Assembly (NCBI GenBank): GCA_050741255.1
Contig: JBOIEQ010000215.1
Span: 1-5,263, forward strand
Source of the DNA: CAZXNF01 sp050741255
Lineage (GTDB): Bacteria > Pseudomonadota > Gammaproteobacteria > Burkholderiales > SG8-41
Length of the DNA: 5,263 bases
Reading direction: 5' to 3'
Shown: piece after piece, positions 1 through 5,263 of the stretch
Layout of the letters: each line of letters starts with the position of its first letter
How positions within the stretch are numbered: the stretch's first letter is position 1
Notes under the pieces: model-generated
The model's input: the letters and a program-made list of their open reading frames with translations, nothing else
What the model was told of the DNA's origin: nothing
Databases searched by the model: none
Position numbers and translations under genes: made by a program

Positions 1-215
1 CGATCGCGCGCGCGATCGTGCACCGGCCGGCGATACTTCTCGCCGACGAACCGACCGGCAATCTCGACACCGAGTACGCGCGCGGCATCGGCGAACTGTT
101 CCGCGCCTTCCACCAGGTCGGCGTAACCGTGGTGCTCGCCACGCACGACCGCGACCTGGTCGCCCAGCTCGCGCCGCGCACGGTACAGCTCGACCACGGA
201 GCAATCGCCGCATGA
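1..215 (+). CDS. ftsE: FtsE, cell division ABC-type ATPase (C-terminal part, 5' end outside the window)
   Basis: This is the last 70 residues of an ABC ATPase, read from the codon at position 3. Visible elements are the end of the signature helix (IARAIV), Walker B with catalytic Glu (ILLADEP, local residues 11-17), the D-loop (GNLD, 19-22) and the switch His in LATHD (residue 48). The Walker A and LSGGQ motifs lie upstream of the window. The next gene is ftsX, and the two overlap as ATGA (212-215), so FtsE is the best reading; other ABC ATPases share these motifs. In the FtsE family the protein binds ATP at the cytoplasmic face and works with FtsX at the septum to activate periplasmic peptidoglycan amidases through EnvC-type adaptors. 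The tail is short, as in FtsE, and carries no extra domain. Confidence 0.93.
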   Translation, partial: IARAIVHRPAILLADEPTGNLDTEYARGIGELFRAFHQVGVTVVLATHDRDLVAQLAPRTVQLDHGAIAA

Positions 216-1111
216 GGGCCTGGTTCGCCCAGCACGCGCGCGCGGTGCGCGGCACGCTGGCCGCGTTCGCGCAGGCACCGCTGGGCACGCTGTTCAACGC
301 GGCGGTCATCGCCCTGGCGCTCGCGCTGCCGGCCGCGCTGTGGCAATTGGCGGGTCAGTTGCAGGGGGCCTCGCACCACGCCGGCGCGGCGCCCCAGTTA
401 TCGGTGTTCATGACGGTGGAGGCGAGCCGCGACGAGGCGCGCGCCATCGAGAAACGGCTCCGGCAGGCCCCCGGCGTCGCGCGCGTCGAGTTCGTGCCGC
501 GCGAGCAGGCGCTGGCCGACCTGCGCAAGCAGGCGGGACTGGAGGATGCGCTCGACAGCCTCGGCGGCAACCCGCTGCCGGATGCGTTTGTCATCACGCT
601 GGCCGACGCGGCGCCCGCGGGACTGGAAACGCTGCGCGACGAACTGCGCCAGTGGCCCAAGGTCGCCCACGTGGCGCTCGATGCGTTGTGGGCGCGGCGG
701 CTGGACGCGGCGCTGCGCATCGCGCGCGGGGTGGCCGCCGCGCTGCTGGCACTGCTCGGCATCGCGCTCGTCGCCGCGACCTTCAACACGATCCGCCTGC
801 AGATCCTGACCCGGCGCGACGAAATCGCGGTCCTGCAGGCGATCGGCGCGACCGGCGGTTACGTGCGCCGCCCTTTCCTGTATTACGGCGCCCTGCTCGG
901 ACTGGCCGGGGGCCTGCTCGCCTGGCTGCTGCTGGCGGCGGCCACCTGGGCGGGCAACCAGGGGCTCGCCCCGCTCGCCGCGCTCTATGGCGCGGAGTGG
1001 CGGCTCGTCCCCCTGCCCGCCGGCCCGGGGGGGGCGTTGATGGCCATCGCCACCGGCCTCGGCTGGCTCGGCGCCTGGCTTTCGGTCAGCCGGCACTTAC
1101 AGCGGGATTAG
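212..1111 (+). CDS. ftsX: FtsX, cell division membrane protein
   Basis: This 299-residue protein has the FtsX layout: a short cytoplasmic N-terminus, TM1 at about residues 27-49, a periplasmic domain of roughly 120 residues, then TM2 (172-195), TM3 (223-247) and TM4 (271-293). Family landmarks include NPLPDAF (120-126) in the periplasmic domain and the stretch NTIRLQIL...RRDEIAVLQAIGAT after TM2. FtsX partners FtsE in the inner membrane and passes ATPase-driven changes to cell-wall hydrolase activators; the partner is inferred from the family, not visible here. The start codon overlaps the ftsE stop (ATGA), which implies translational coupling; a GGAG lies about 10 nt upstream. The N-terminus is shorter than in the E. 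coli protein (352 aa), mainly because the cytoplasmic arm is reduced. No terminator is evident after it. Confidence 0.95.
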   Translation: MRAWFAQHARAVRGTLAAFAQAPLGTLFNAAVIALALALPAALWQLAGQLQGASHHAGAAPQLSVFMTVEASRDEARAIEKRLRQAPGVARVEFVPREQALADLRKQAGLEDALDSLGGNPLPDAFVITLADAAPAGLETLRDELRQWPKVAHVALDALWARRLDAALRIARGVAAALLALLGIALVAATFNTIRLQILTRRDEIAVLQAIGATGGYVRRPFLYYGALLGLAGGLLAWLLLAAATWAGNQGLAPLAALYGAEWRLVPLPAGPGGALMAIATGLGWLGAWLSVSRHLQRD

Positions 1112-1179
1112 CTTTTGGCCGCTGGAAGGCAGCTGGGCGGAAGGTAATCTAAGTAACTGATTCCTGAAGGAACATTAGG

Positions 1180-1208
1180 GGAACTTTCTCCCCGTTCTGG
1201 CACTCTCA
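1180..1208 (+). promoter_or_regulatory. Candidate sigma-E (RpoE, ECF) promoter of rpoH
   Basis: GGAACTTT at 1180-1187 matches the -35 consensus of RpoE-type sigma factors exactly. TCTCA at 1204-1208 is a -10 candidate (consensus TCTGA or TCTAA), 17 nt after GAACTT; the usual spacing is 16-17. The start of transcription would fall near 1215, giving a leader of about 29 nt before the rpoH ATG. E. coli rpoH also has a sigma-E promoter (P3), so the role is known for this gene. The element was found by eye; the -10 match is only partial. Confidence 0.6.
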
Positions 1209-1223
1209 TATCGCGAGTGCTAA
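1197..1223. promoter_or_regulatory. CIRCE element, probable HrcA operator upstream of rpoH
   Basis: The CIRCE consensus is TTAGCACTC-N9-GAGTGCTAA. Here the left arm is CTGGCACTC (1197-1205, 7 of 9 matches), the spacer is exactly 9 nt (1206-1214), and the right arm is GAGTGCTAA (1215-1223, 9 of 9). HrcA binds CIRCE as a repressor and releases it under heat stress. The element covers the -10 and predicted start of the sigma-E-like promoter, where a bound repressor would block transcription. The 16 of 18 match with correct spacing makes chance unlikely. Whether the genome encodes HrcA cannot be seen here. Confidence 0.8.
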
Positions 1224-1226
1224 ACT
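1218..1226 (+). promoter_or_regulatory. Possible extended -10 (sigma-70) of rpoH inside the CIRCE right arm
   Basis: TGCTAAACT has the extended -10 form TGn followed by TAAACT (4 of 6 to TATAAT). CTGGCA at 1197-1202 could be a weak -35 (4 of 6) at 18-nt spacing. Transcription would start near 1233, very close to the Shine-Dalgarno sequence, which speaks against it as the main promoter. CIRCE often overlaps such housekeeping promoters in groESL and dnaK operons. Confidence 0.3.
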
Positions 1227-1232
1227 GATTTC

Positions 1233-1239
1233 AGGAGGG
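1233..1239 (+). promoter_or_regulatory. Strong ribosome binding site of rpoH
   Basis: AGGAGGG lies 4 nt before the ATG at 1244 and is the strongest Shine-Dalgarno sequence in the window. It fixes the rpoH start. Most other genes here have weak or no visible site. Confidence 0.85.
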
Positions 1240-1243
1240 TCAA

Positions 1244-2161
<918 letters not shown>

Positions 2162-2179
2162 CGTTCGGGTCGCCGCAAT

Positions 2180-2210
2180 AAAAAGGGAGCGCACTGCGCT
2201 CCCTTTTTTT
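2180..2210. terminator. Bidirectional intrinsic terminator between rpoH and the oxidase assembly genes
   Basis: A5 (2180-2184), stem GGGAGCG (2185-2191), loop CACTG, stem CGCTCCC (2197-2203) and T7 (2204-2210). The hairpin is perfect and GC-rich. The T7 tract serves rpoH on the plus strand, and the A5 tract gives a U-tract for minus-strand transcripts ending 30 nt earlier with the 90-residue gene. It separates two convergent units. Confidence 0.92.
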
Positions 2211-2239
2211 ATCCGTTCCTTTGTCCCAGCGGCGGCAGC

Positions 2240-2512
2240 CTACAGCGGCAATCCCTCTTTGACCCCGGCCAGCGCCCCGCGCAGGGCTTCGGCGGCTGCC
2301 TCGGTCATACCGTGCTGCTCGCCCGTGGCGAGGAAGCGCTCGAGCGCCTGACCGCAACCGTAGTCCGCGACGAATGACCACTCCGCCGCCAGTTTCGCAT
2401 GGGCAATACGGCGCAGGGCGAGCCGCCCGCTCTGCATGGGCACGATGTAATCCCACGTCCGGCTGCGGCGCACGAGCACCGCAGTCTGGCCATGGCGATT
2501 GCGCAGCAGCAT
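2240..2512 (-). CDS. Uncharacterised 90-residue protein coupled to ctaB
   Basis: I do not recognise this protein. Its ATG shares one base with the ctaB stop (TAATG, 2514-2510), a typical sign of translational coupling, and it is followed within 30 nt by a terminator. That supports a real last gene of the operon. The first half is basic and looks strand-rich (HGQTAVLVRR, then TWDYIVPM and RLALRRI). The middle has W45, the pair D50-Y51 and a single Cys (C53), and the rest looks helical (QALERFL, then an Ala/Glu-rich stretch). No signal peptide or membrane segment is visible, so a small cytoplasmic protein is likely. In related clusters a sco gene often sits after ctaB; this protein is not Sco. 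A role in heme or oxidase biogenesis is only suggested by position. Confidence 0.75.
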   Translation of the reverse strand: MLLRNRHGQTAVLVRRSRTWDYIVPMQSGRLALRRIAHAKLAAEWSFVADYGCGQALERFLATGEQHGMTEAAAEALRGALAGVKEGLPL

Positions 2513-3423
2513 TACAGCGGCGCGAAGTGGTCGACCAGCAACGCCGCGAACAGCAAGGACAGGTACAGGATGGAATAGCGGAAGGTCTGGCGCGCGAGCG
2601 CGTCGCTGTACTGGCGGTAGATGCGGATCGCGTACCACAGGAACACGCCGCCCAGCGCGATCGCCGACGCGAGATAGATCCAGCTCGACAGCCGGGTGGC
2701 GAAGGGCAGCAGCGACACCGCCACCAGCAGCACGGTGTAGAACAGCACATGCAGCTGCGTGAAGCGCTCGCCGTGGGTGACCGGCAGCATCGGCAGGCCG
2801 GCGCGCGCGTACTCTTCGCGGCGATAGAGCGCCAGCGCCCAGAAGTGCGGCGGCGTCCATGCGTAGATGATGAGGAACAGCACCAGCGCGTCGGGCGACA
2901 CCGTGTTGGTGACCGCCGCCCAGCCCAGCACCGGCGGCATCGCGCCGGACGCGCCGCCGATCACGATGTTCTGCGGCGTCAGGGGCTTGAGGATGACGGT
3001 GTAGATCACGGCATAGCCAACGAACGTGCCGAGTGTCAGCCACATGGTGAGCGGGTTGACCCACTGATTCAGCACGTAGAGTCCGCAGCCGCCGACGATG
3101 CCGGCAAAAATCAGCGTCTCGGTCGAGGTCAGCTCGCCGCGCGGCAGCGGGCGGGCGCGCGTGCGCGCCATGACCGCGTCGATCTTCTGCTCGACCAGGC
3201 AGTTGAAGGCGGCGGCGGCGCCCGCCACCAGCGCGATACCCAGCGTGGCCATCGCCGCGGCGAACGCGAAGCGCGCGTCAAGCGCGCCGGGCGGCACCGC
3301 GAGGAACATGCCGATCACCGCGCAGAACACGATCAGCATGACCACGCGCGGCTTGGTCAGCGCGAGAAACTGGCTCAACTTGCCGAAGCCGGGGAGGGAC
3401 AGTGCAGAATGGCTGGAAGCCAT
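2512..3423 (-). CDS. ctaB: Heme O synthase (protoheme IX farnesyltransferase)
   Basis: CtaB/CyoE is an inner-membrane UbiA-family prenyltransferase that adds a farnesyl group to the vinyl side chain of heme B, giving heme O, the precursor of heme A for aa3 oxidases. The 303-residue length is typical. The first prenyl-diphosphate/Mg motif region reads NCLVEQKIDAVMARTRARP (74-92), with N74, E78, D82 and R87-T88. The second region includes YTVILKP (141-147), QNIVIGGASGAMPP (151-164), TPPHFWALAL (190-199) and EEYARAGLPMLP (203-214). Many hydrophobic helices fit the nine-TM family fold. The ATG at 3423 has no clear Shine-Dalgarno sequence, but the protein begins at the usual position before LTKPRV. 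A likely own promoter lies just upstream. The next gene overlaps by one base. Confidence 0.97.
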   Translation of the reverse strand: MASSHSALSLPGFGKLSQFLALTKPRVVMLIVFCAVIGMFLAVPPGALDARFAFAAAMATLGIALVAGAAAAFNCLVEQKIDAVMARTRARPLPRGELTSTETLIFAGIVGGCGLYVLNQWVNPLTMWLTLGTFVGYAVIYTVILKPLTPQNIVIGGASGAMPPVLGWAAVTNTVSPDALVLFLIIYAWTPPHFWALALYRREEYARAGLPMLPVTHGERFTQLHVLFYTVLLVAVSLLPFATRLSSWIYLASAIALGGVFLWYAIRIYRQYSDALARQTFRYSILYLSLLFAALLVDHFAPL

Positions 3424-3457
3424 GGCGAATGAGGGGTCTGGCCGGGAAGAAATCAGG

Positions 3458-3466
3458 ATTTTAGCA
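3458..3466 (-). promoter_or_regulatory. Candidate extended -10 promoter for ctaB
   Basis: On the minus strand the gap before ctaB contains TGCTAAAAT: TGn plus TAAAAT (5 of 6 to TATAAT). No good -35 is found at normal spacing, as is common for extended -10 promoters. Transcription would start about 28 nt before the ATG. It would let ctaB be made independently of the upstream assembly genes. Confidence 0.4.
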
Positions 3467-3492
3467 CCGGCGGCACGCGGTCCCGCGCCGCT

Positions 3493-4095
3493 TCAACCGA
3501 CCTGCGACACCTTCAGCAGGCGCGTCAGGTCTTTCTTGATGCGGTTGGGATCGGCGCCCCGCGGGTAGCGCATCATCACGTTCCCCAGCGGGTCCACCAC
3601 GTACAGGAAATCGGCCGGCTGGCCCGTCGCCGGGAACTGCGCCAGCACCGGCGCGCCGGCGGCGCGCACGATCCACAGGCCCTCCAGCGCCGCCGGCGGC
3701 GCCCCGGCGGGCGCGCCGTCATCGCTCACCAGCCAGACGCGTTCCACGCGGTCCATTTCCTTGCCCTGCGTCAGCCGCAGCTGGCGCAGCCAGACGAGCT
3801 TTTCGCCGCACCAGGCGTCGCACGCGGCGCGATCCACCGACACCAGCAGCCATTTGCCGCGCAGGCGCTCGAACGCGAACGGCTTTCCATTGGCCAGCGT
3901 GAGCGGCGCGTCCGCCAGCCGCTGCGGCGGCAGCAGCTCGCCGTAGTTCACGGTGCCCGCCGGCCGCCAGAAATAAAACGCGGCATACGACGCGACGATG
4001 GGCGCCACGCACACCGCGAGCAGCAGCCAGAGGGCGCGCGTACTGCGCGGACGGGGCGGCGCGTCAGGCCGGGCGGCGGCGGGATCGTCGGACAT
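3493..4095 (-). CDS. Membrane-anchored Sco/thioredoxin-like protein, probable oxidase assembly factor
   Basis: This 200-residue protein has a Pro/Arg-rich cytoplasmic start, one TM helix (about residues 21-43) and a periplasmic domain with a thioredoxin-like pattern: LRGKWLLVSVD (78-88), then C92-x3-C96 (CDAWC), and FLYVVDPLGNVMMRYPRG (163-180) followed by a C-terminal helix. The CxxxC spacing is that of Sco copper chaperones and matches neither CxxC thioredoxins nor the CxxxCP of classical Sco fully, because G follows C96. The His copper ligand that Sco has shortly before the FLVDP-like strand is not seen; that stretch reads TGQPADFLYVVDP. It lies between surf1 and ctaB, so a job in oxidase assembly, perhaps as a thiol reductase for the copper site, is inferred. 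The ATG overlaps the surf1 3' end by 32 nt, with GGTGAG just before it. Confidence 0.85.
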   Translation of the reverse strand: MSDDPAAARPDAPPRPRSTRALWLLLAVCVAPIVASYAAFYFWRPAGTVNYGELLPPQRLADAPLTLANGKPFAFERLRGKWLLVSVDRAACDAWCGEKLVWLRQLRLTQGKEMDRVERVWLVSDDGAPAGAPPAALEGLWIVRAAGAPVLAQFPATGQPADFLYVVDPLGNVMMRYPRGADPNRIKKDLTRLLKVSQVG

Positions 4096-4801
4096 GGCTC
4101 ACCAGAAAAAATACGAGCAGCGTGACGCCCAGCGCGAACCACTGGAAGACGTAGCCGTAGTGGCGGTCGATGCCGAAGTCCGGCGCCGGCCAGTCGCGCA
4201 CGAGGCCGTCTTCCGCATCGTTGTACTGCCGGATGACGAAGGGCTGGATCGCCAGCCCGGTGGCCTGGCGGTAGCGTTCCAACACCAGGTTCTGCCACAC
4301 GTTGCCCTCGCCGGTCTTGGTGGACAGTTCAAGGAAGCGGCCGCCCGGCTCGACGGCGAGGCCGGTGACGGTCACTTCGCCGCCAGGCGTGCGCACGGCC
4401 GGCAGGCGCGCGCGGTCGCCGGTGCCGGCGATCCAGCCGCGGTCCACGAGCACATGCAATCCCTTGTCGCCGCCGCCCGTGAGCGCGAGCGGCATCAACA
4501 CCTGATAGCCGGGAACACCTTTGTACACCCGGTTGTCCAGGAACACCGCGTGGGCGGGATCGAAGCGCCCGCGTGCCTCCACCCGGCGCAGCGCCGCCGT
4601 TTCAACGGGCGTCGGCGTCGCAGTGACCAGCAGCGGCGGCTCGCCGGAGCGGGCCGCGAGTGCATCGGCGCGCGCCTGCTTTTCCGCGGCCCGCGACAGT
4701 TGCCAGACGCCCAGCGCGCATGCGAGCGCGATGCCGCAGGCGGTCGCGAACAGCGGCAGCCAGCGCGCGGTGTGTGTGCGCGTGGAGGGAACGTCCGTCA
4801 T
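4064..4801 (-). CDS. surf1: SURF1 family cytochrome c oxidase assembly protein
   Basis: SURF1 proteins help insert heme A into subunit I of aa3-type oxidases in the inner membrane. The 245 residues show the family plan: TM1 at about 13-35 ending in LGVWQLSRAAEK, a periplasmic domain with GRFDP (78-82), LDNRVYKGVPGYQVL (88-102) and VLVDRGWI (117-124), and the C-terminal HYGYVFQWFALG (214-225) at the start of TM2, followed by a basic cytoplasmic tail. The start is fixed by an in-frame TAA two codons upstream. No Shine-Dalgarno sequence is visible in the 18 bp that separate it from the divergent neighbour. It is the first gene of the surf1, Sco-like, ctaB series, so its promoter must lie inside the opposite-strand gene or in that 18-bp gap. 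Confidence 0.96.
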   Translation of the reverse strand: MTDVPSTRTHTARWLPLFATACGIALACALGVWQLSRAAEKQARADALAARSGEPPLLVTATPTPVETAALRRVEARGRFDPAHAVFLDNRVYKGVPGYQVLMPLALTGGGDKGLHVLVDRGWIAGTGDRARLPAVRTPGGEVTVTGLAVEPGGRFLELSTKTGEGNVWQNLVLERYRQATGLAIQPFVIRQYNDAEDGLVRDWPAPDFGIDRHYGYVFQWFALGVTLLVFFLVSHVRRSRRRPA

Positions 4802-4819
4802 GGATTACACTGAATTCCC

Positions 4820-5014
4820 ATGAAAGTTATCGTCATCCTGTTTCTCGTCTGCATCGTCGGCAGTCTGGGCTCCGCGCTGTACTTCATCATGAAGGACAAG
4901 GGCGGCGGCGAGCGGGCCGTCAAGGCGCTCACGCTGCGCGTCGCGTTTTCCGTCGTGCTGTTCCTGCTGCTGATGGCGGCCACCTACTTCGGGCTCGTCA
5001 CGCAGAAGTTGTAA
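4820..5014 (+). CDS. Small two-helix membrane protein, DUF2909-like
   Basis: These 64 residues form two hydrophobic helices (about 2-24 and 38-60) joined by a short charged loop (MKDKGGGERAVKA). The pattern, including ALTLRVAFSVVLF in the second helix, agrees with the DUF2909 or 'twin transmembrane protein' family that I recall sitting between cox3 and surf1 in betaproteobacteria, encoded on the opposite strand, as here. Function is unknown; position suggests a link to cytochrome oxidase assembly or stability. An in-frame TGA two codons before the ATG fixes the start. There is no Shine-Dalgarno sequence, and TACACT at 4806-4811 could be a -10 that would give a leaderless or near-leaderless message. 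That is speculative. Confidence 0.88.
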   Translation: MKVIVILFLVCIVGSLGSALYFIMKDKGGGERAVKALTLRVAFSVVLFLLLMAATYFGLVTQKL

Positions 5015-5020
5015 ACGGCA

Positions 5021-5050
5021 AACGTTTCGACCGGCCCTGCCCGGTACGTT
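5021..5050. other. Imperfect inverted repeat after the DUF2909-like gene
   Basis: AACGT (5021-5025) and ACCGG (5030-5034) pair with CCGGT (5041-5045) and ACGTT (5046-5050), around a 6-nt loop and with a TTCG bulge on the left side. No T tract follows on the plus strand, so it is not a standard terminator. It may protect the 3' end of the plus-strand message or be chance. Confidence 0.3.
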
Positions 5051-5070
5051 CCGGCAAAACCCGAAAAACC

Positions 5071-5096
5071 AAAAAAAACGCCGCACGAATGCGGCG
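5071..5096 (-). terminator. Intrinsic terminator of cox3
   Basis: Read on the minus strand, CGCCGCA (5096-5090), a TTCG loop and TGCGGCG (5085-5079) are followed by eight T (5078-5071). The stem is a perfect 7 bp with the stabilising UUCG tetraloop. It lies about 60 nt past the cox3 stop and should separate cox3 transcription from surf1. Confidence 0.9.
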
Positions 5097-5103
5097 CAAT
5101 CCA

Positions 5104-5136
5104 GGTCCCCGAATGGCCCGGGGCCCCCTCCTTTTA
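5104..5136 (+). terminator. Weak possible terminator for the plus-strand DUF2909-like gene
   Basis: GG and CCCCG (5104-5111, one bulged T) pair with CGGGG and CC (5119-5125), and the pyrimidine-rich CCCTCCTTTTA follows. The loop is 7 nt and the T run is only four, so strength is doubtful. Confidence 0.25.
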
Positions 5137-5157
5137 TCCGGTTGAGCGTCCGAACGT

Positions 5158-5263
5158 TCAGACCAGCCAGTAGACGAACACGAACAGGCCGAGCCAGACG
5201 ACGTCGACGAAGTGCCAGTACCAGGCCACGCCCTCGAAGCCGAAATGATGGTCGGGCGTGAAG
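5158..5263 (-). CDS. ctaE: Cytochrome c oxidase subunit III (C-terminal end, 5' part outside the window)
   Basis: The minus strand gives 34 residues ending in TGA at 5160-5158. They contain HHFGFEGVAWYWHFVDVVWLG followed by LFVFVYWLV, the highly conserved last helix of subunit III, with the E-x-x-x-x-Y-W-H-F-V-D-V-V-W pattern. Subunit III stabilises the catalytic subunit I in aa3-type oxidases in the inner membrane. The gene is also called cox3 or coxC. A strong terminator follows. The neighbouring assembly genes on the same strand fit an aa3 oxidase operon whose other structural genes probably lie to the right of the window. Confidence 0.96.
   Translation of the reverse strand, partial: FTPDHHFGFEGVAWYWHFVDVVWLGLFVFVYWLV

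Noticed and set aside
1..18. Perfect 18-bp palindrome CGATCGCGCGCGCGATCG at the window edge
   Set aside because: It encodes the conserved IARAI region of FtsE using GC-rich codons, so it is explained by coding and composition; no evidence for a site.
398..1096. 232-codon ORF antisense to ftsX
   Set aside because: Same shadow pattern (Gln/Arg/Gly/Ala-rich) over a clearly coding ftsX frame.
1178..1193. Small inverted repeat GGGGA-N6-TCCCC before rpoH, as a possible ftsX terminator
   Set aside because: A 5-bp stem without a T tract, and it contains the sigma-E-like -35, which explains the sequence better.
2240..3064. 274-codon minus-strand ORF reaching into ctaB
   Set aside because: Only its last 90 codons, after the TAATG junction, lie outside ctaB. 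The upstream part is an out-of-frame reading of ctaB, so the start was moved to 2512.
2374..3432. 352-codon ORF on the plus strand opposite ctaB
   Set aside because: ctaB is unambiguous on the other strand; the translation is low-complexity Arg/Gln/His-rich and has no start signal.

Overview
The window is a high-GC, tightly packed piece of a bacterial chromosome. Its gene order and protein sequences point to a betaproteobacterium. Evidence for this is the ftsE-ftsX-rpoH order, an HrcA/CIRCE-type operator combined with an RpoH sigma factor, and an aa3-type oxidase assembly cluster (cox3, a DUF2909-like gene on the opposite strand, surf1, a Sco-like protein, ctaB). I cannot assign a genus from sequence alone.

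Left part (1-2210, plus strand): the 3' end of ftsE overlaps ftsX by ATGA. Together they encode the FtsEX ABC-type complex that couples cell division to peptidoglycan hydrolysis. A 132-bp gap then precedes rpoH, the heat-shock sigma factor. This gap holds the most informative non-coding signals of the window. They are a sigma-E-like promoter (GGAACTTT -35), a near-perfect CIRCE inverted repeat (the HrcA operator) lying over its -10 and start region, and a strong Shine-Dalgarno sequence. rpoH ends in a symmetric hairpin with A and T tracts that can stop transcription from both sides.

Middle and right part (2240-5263, mainly minus strand): the genes serve terminal oxidase biogenesis. Reading in the direction of transcription from the right edge, the order is: the 3' end of cox3 (subunit III) with its own terminator, surf1 (oxidase assembly factor), a membrane-anchored Sco/thioredoxin-like protein with CxxxC, ctaB/cyoE (heme O synthase), and an unrecognised 90-residue protein coupled to ctaB through TAATG. 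Between cox3 and surf1 a 64-residue two-helix membrane protein (DUF2909-like) is encoded on the plus strand, with its start only 18 bp from the surf1 start.

Notable absences: no ctaA (heme A synthase) lies between the Sco-like gene and ctaB, and no canonical sco gene follows ctaB. I found no mobile elements, CRISPR arrays or RNA genes, and no gene-free stretch longer than 300 bases. The long ORFs antisense to ftsX, rpoH and ctaB look like by-products of high GC content. I see no strong candidate for an entirely new system. The best leads are the stacked control of rpoH and the small unknown protein after ctaB.
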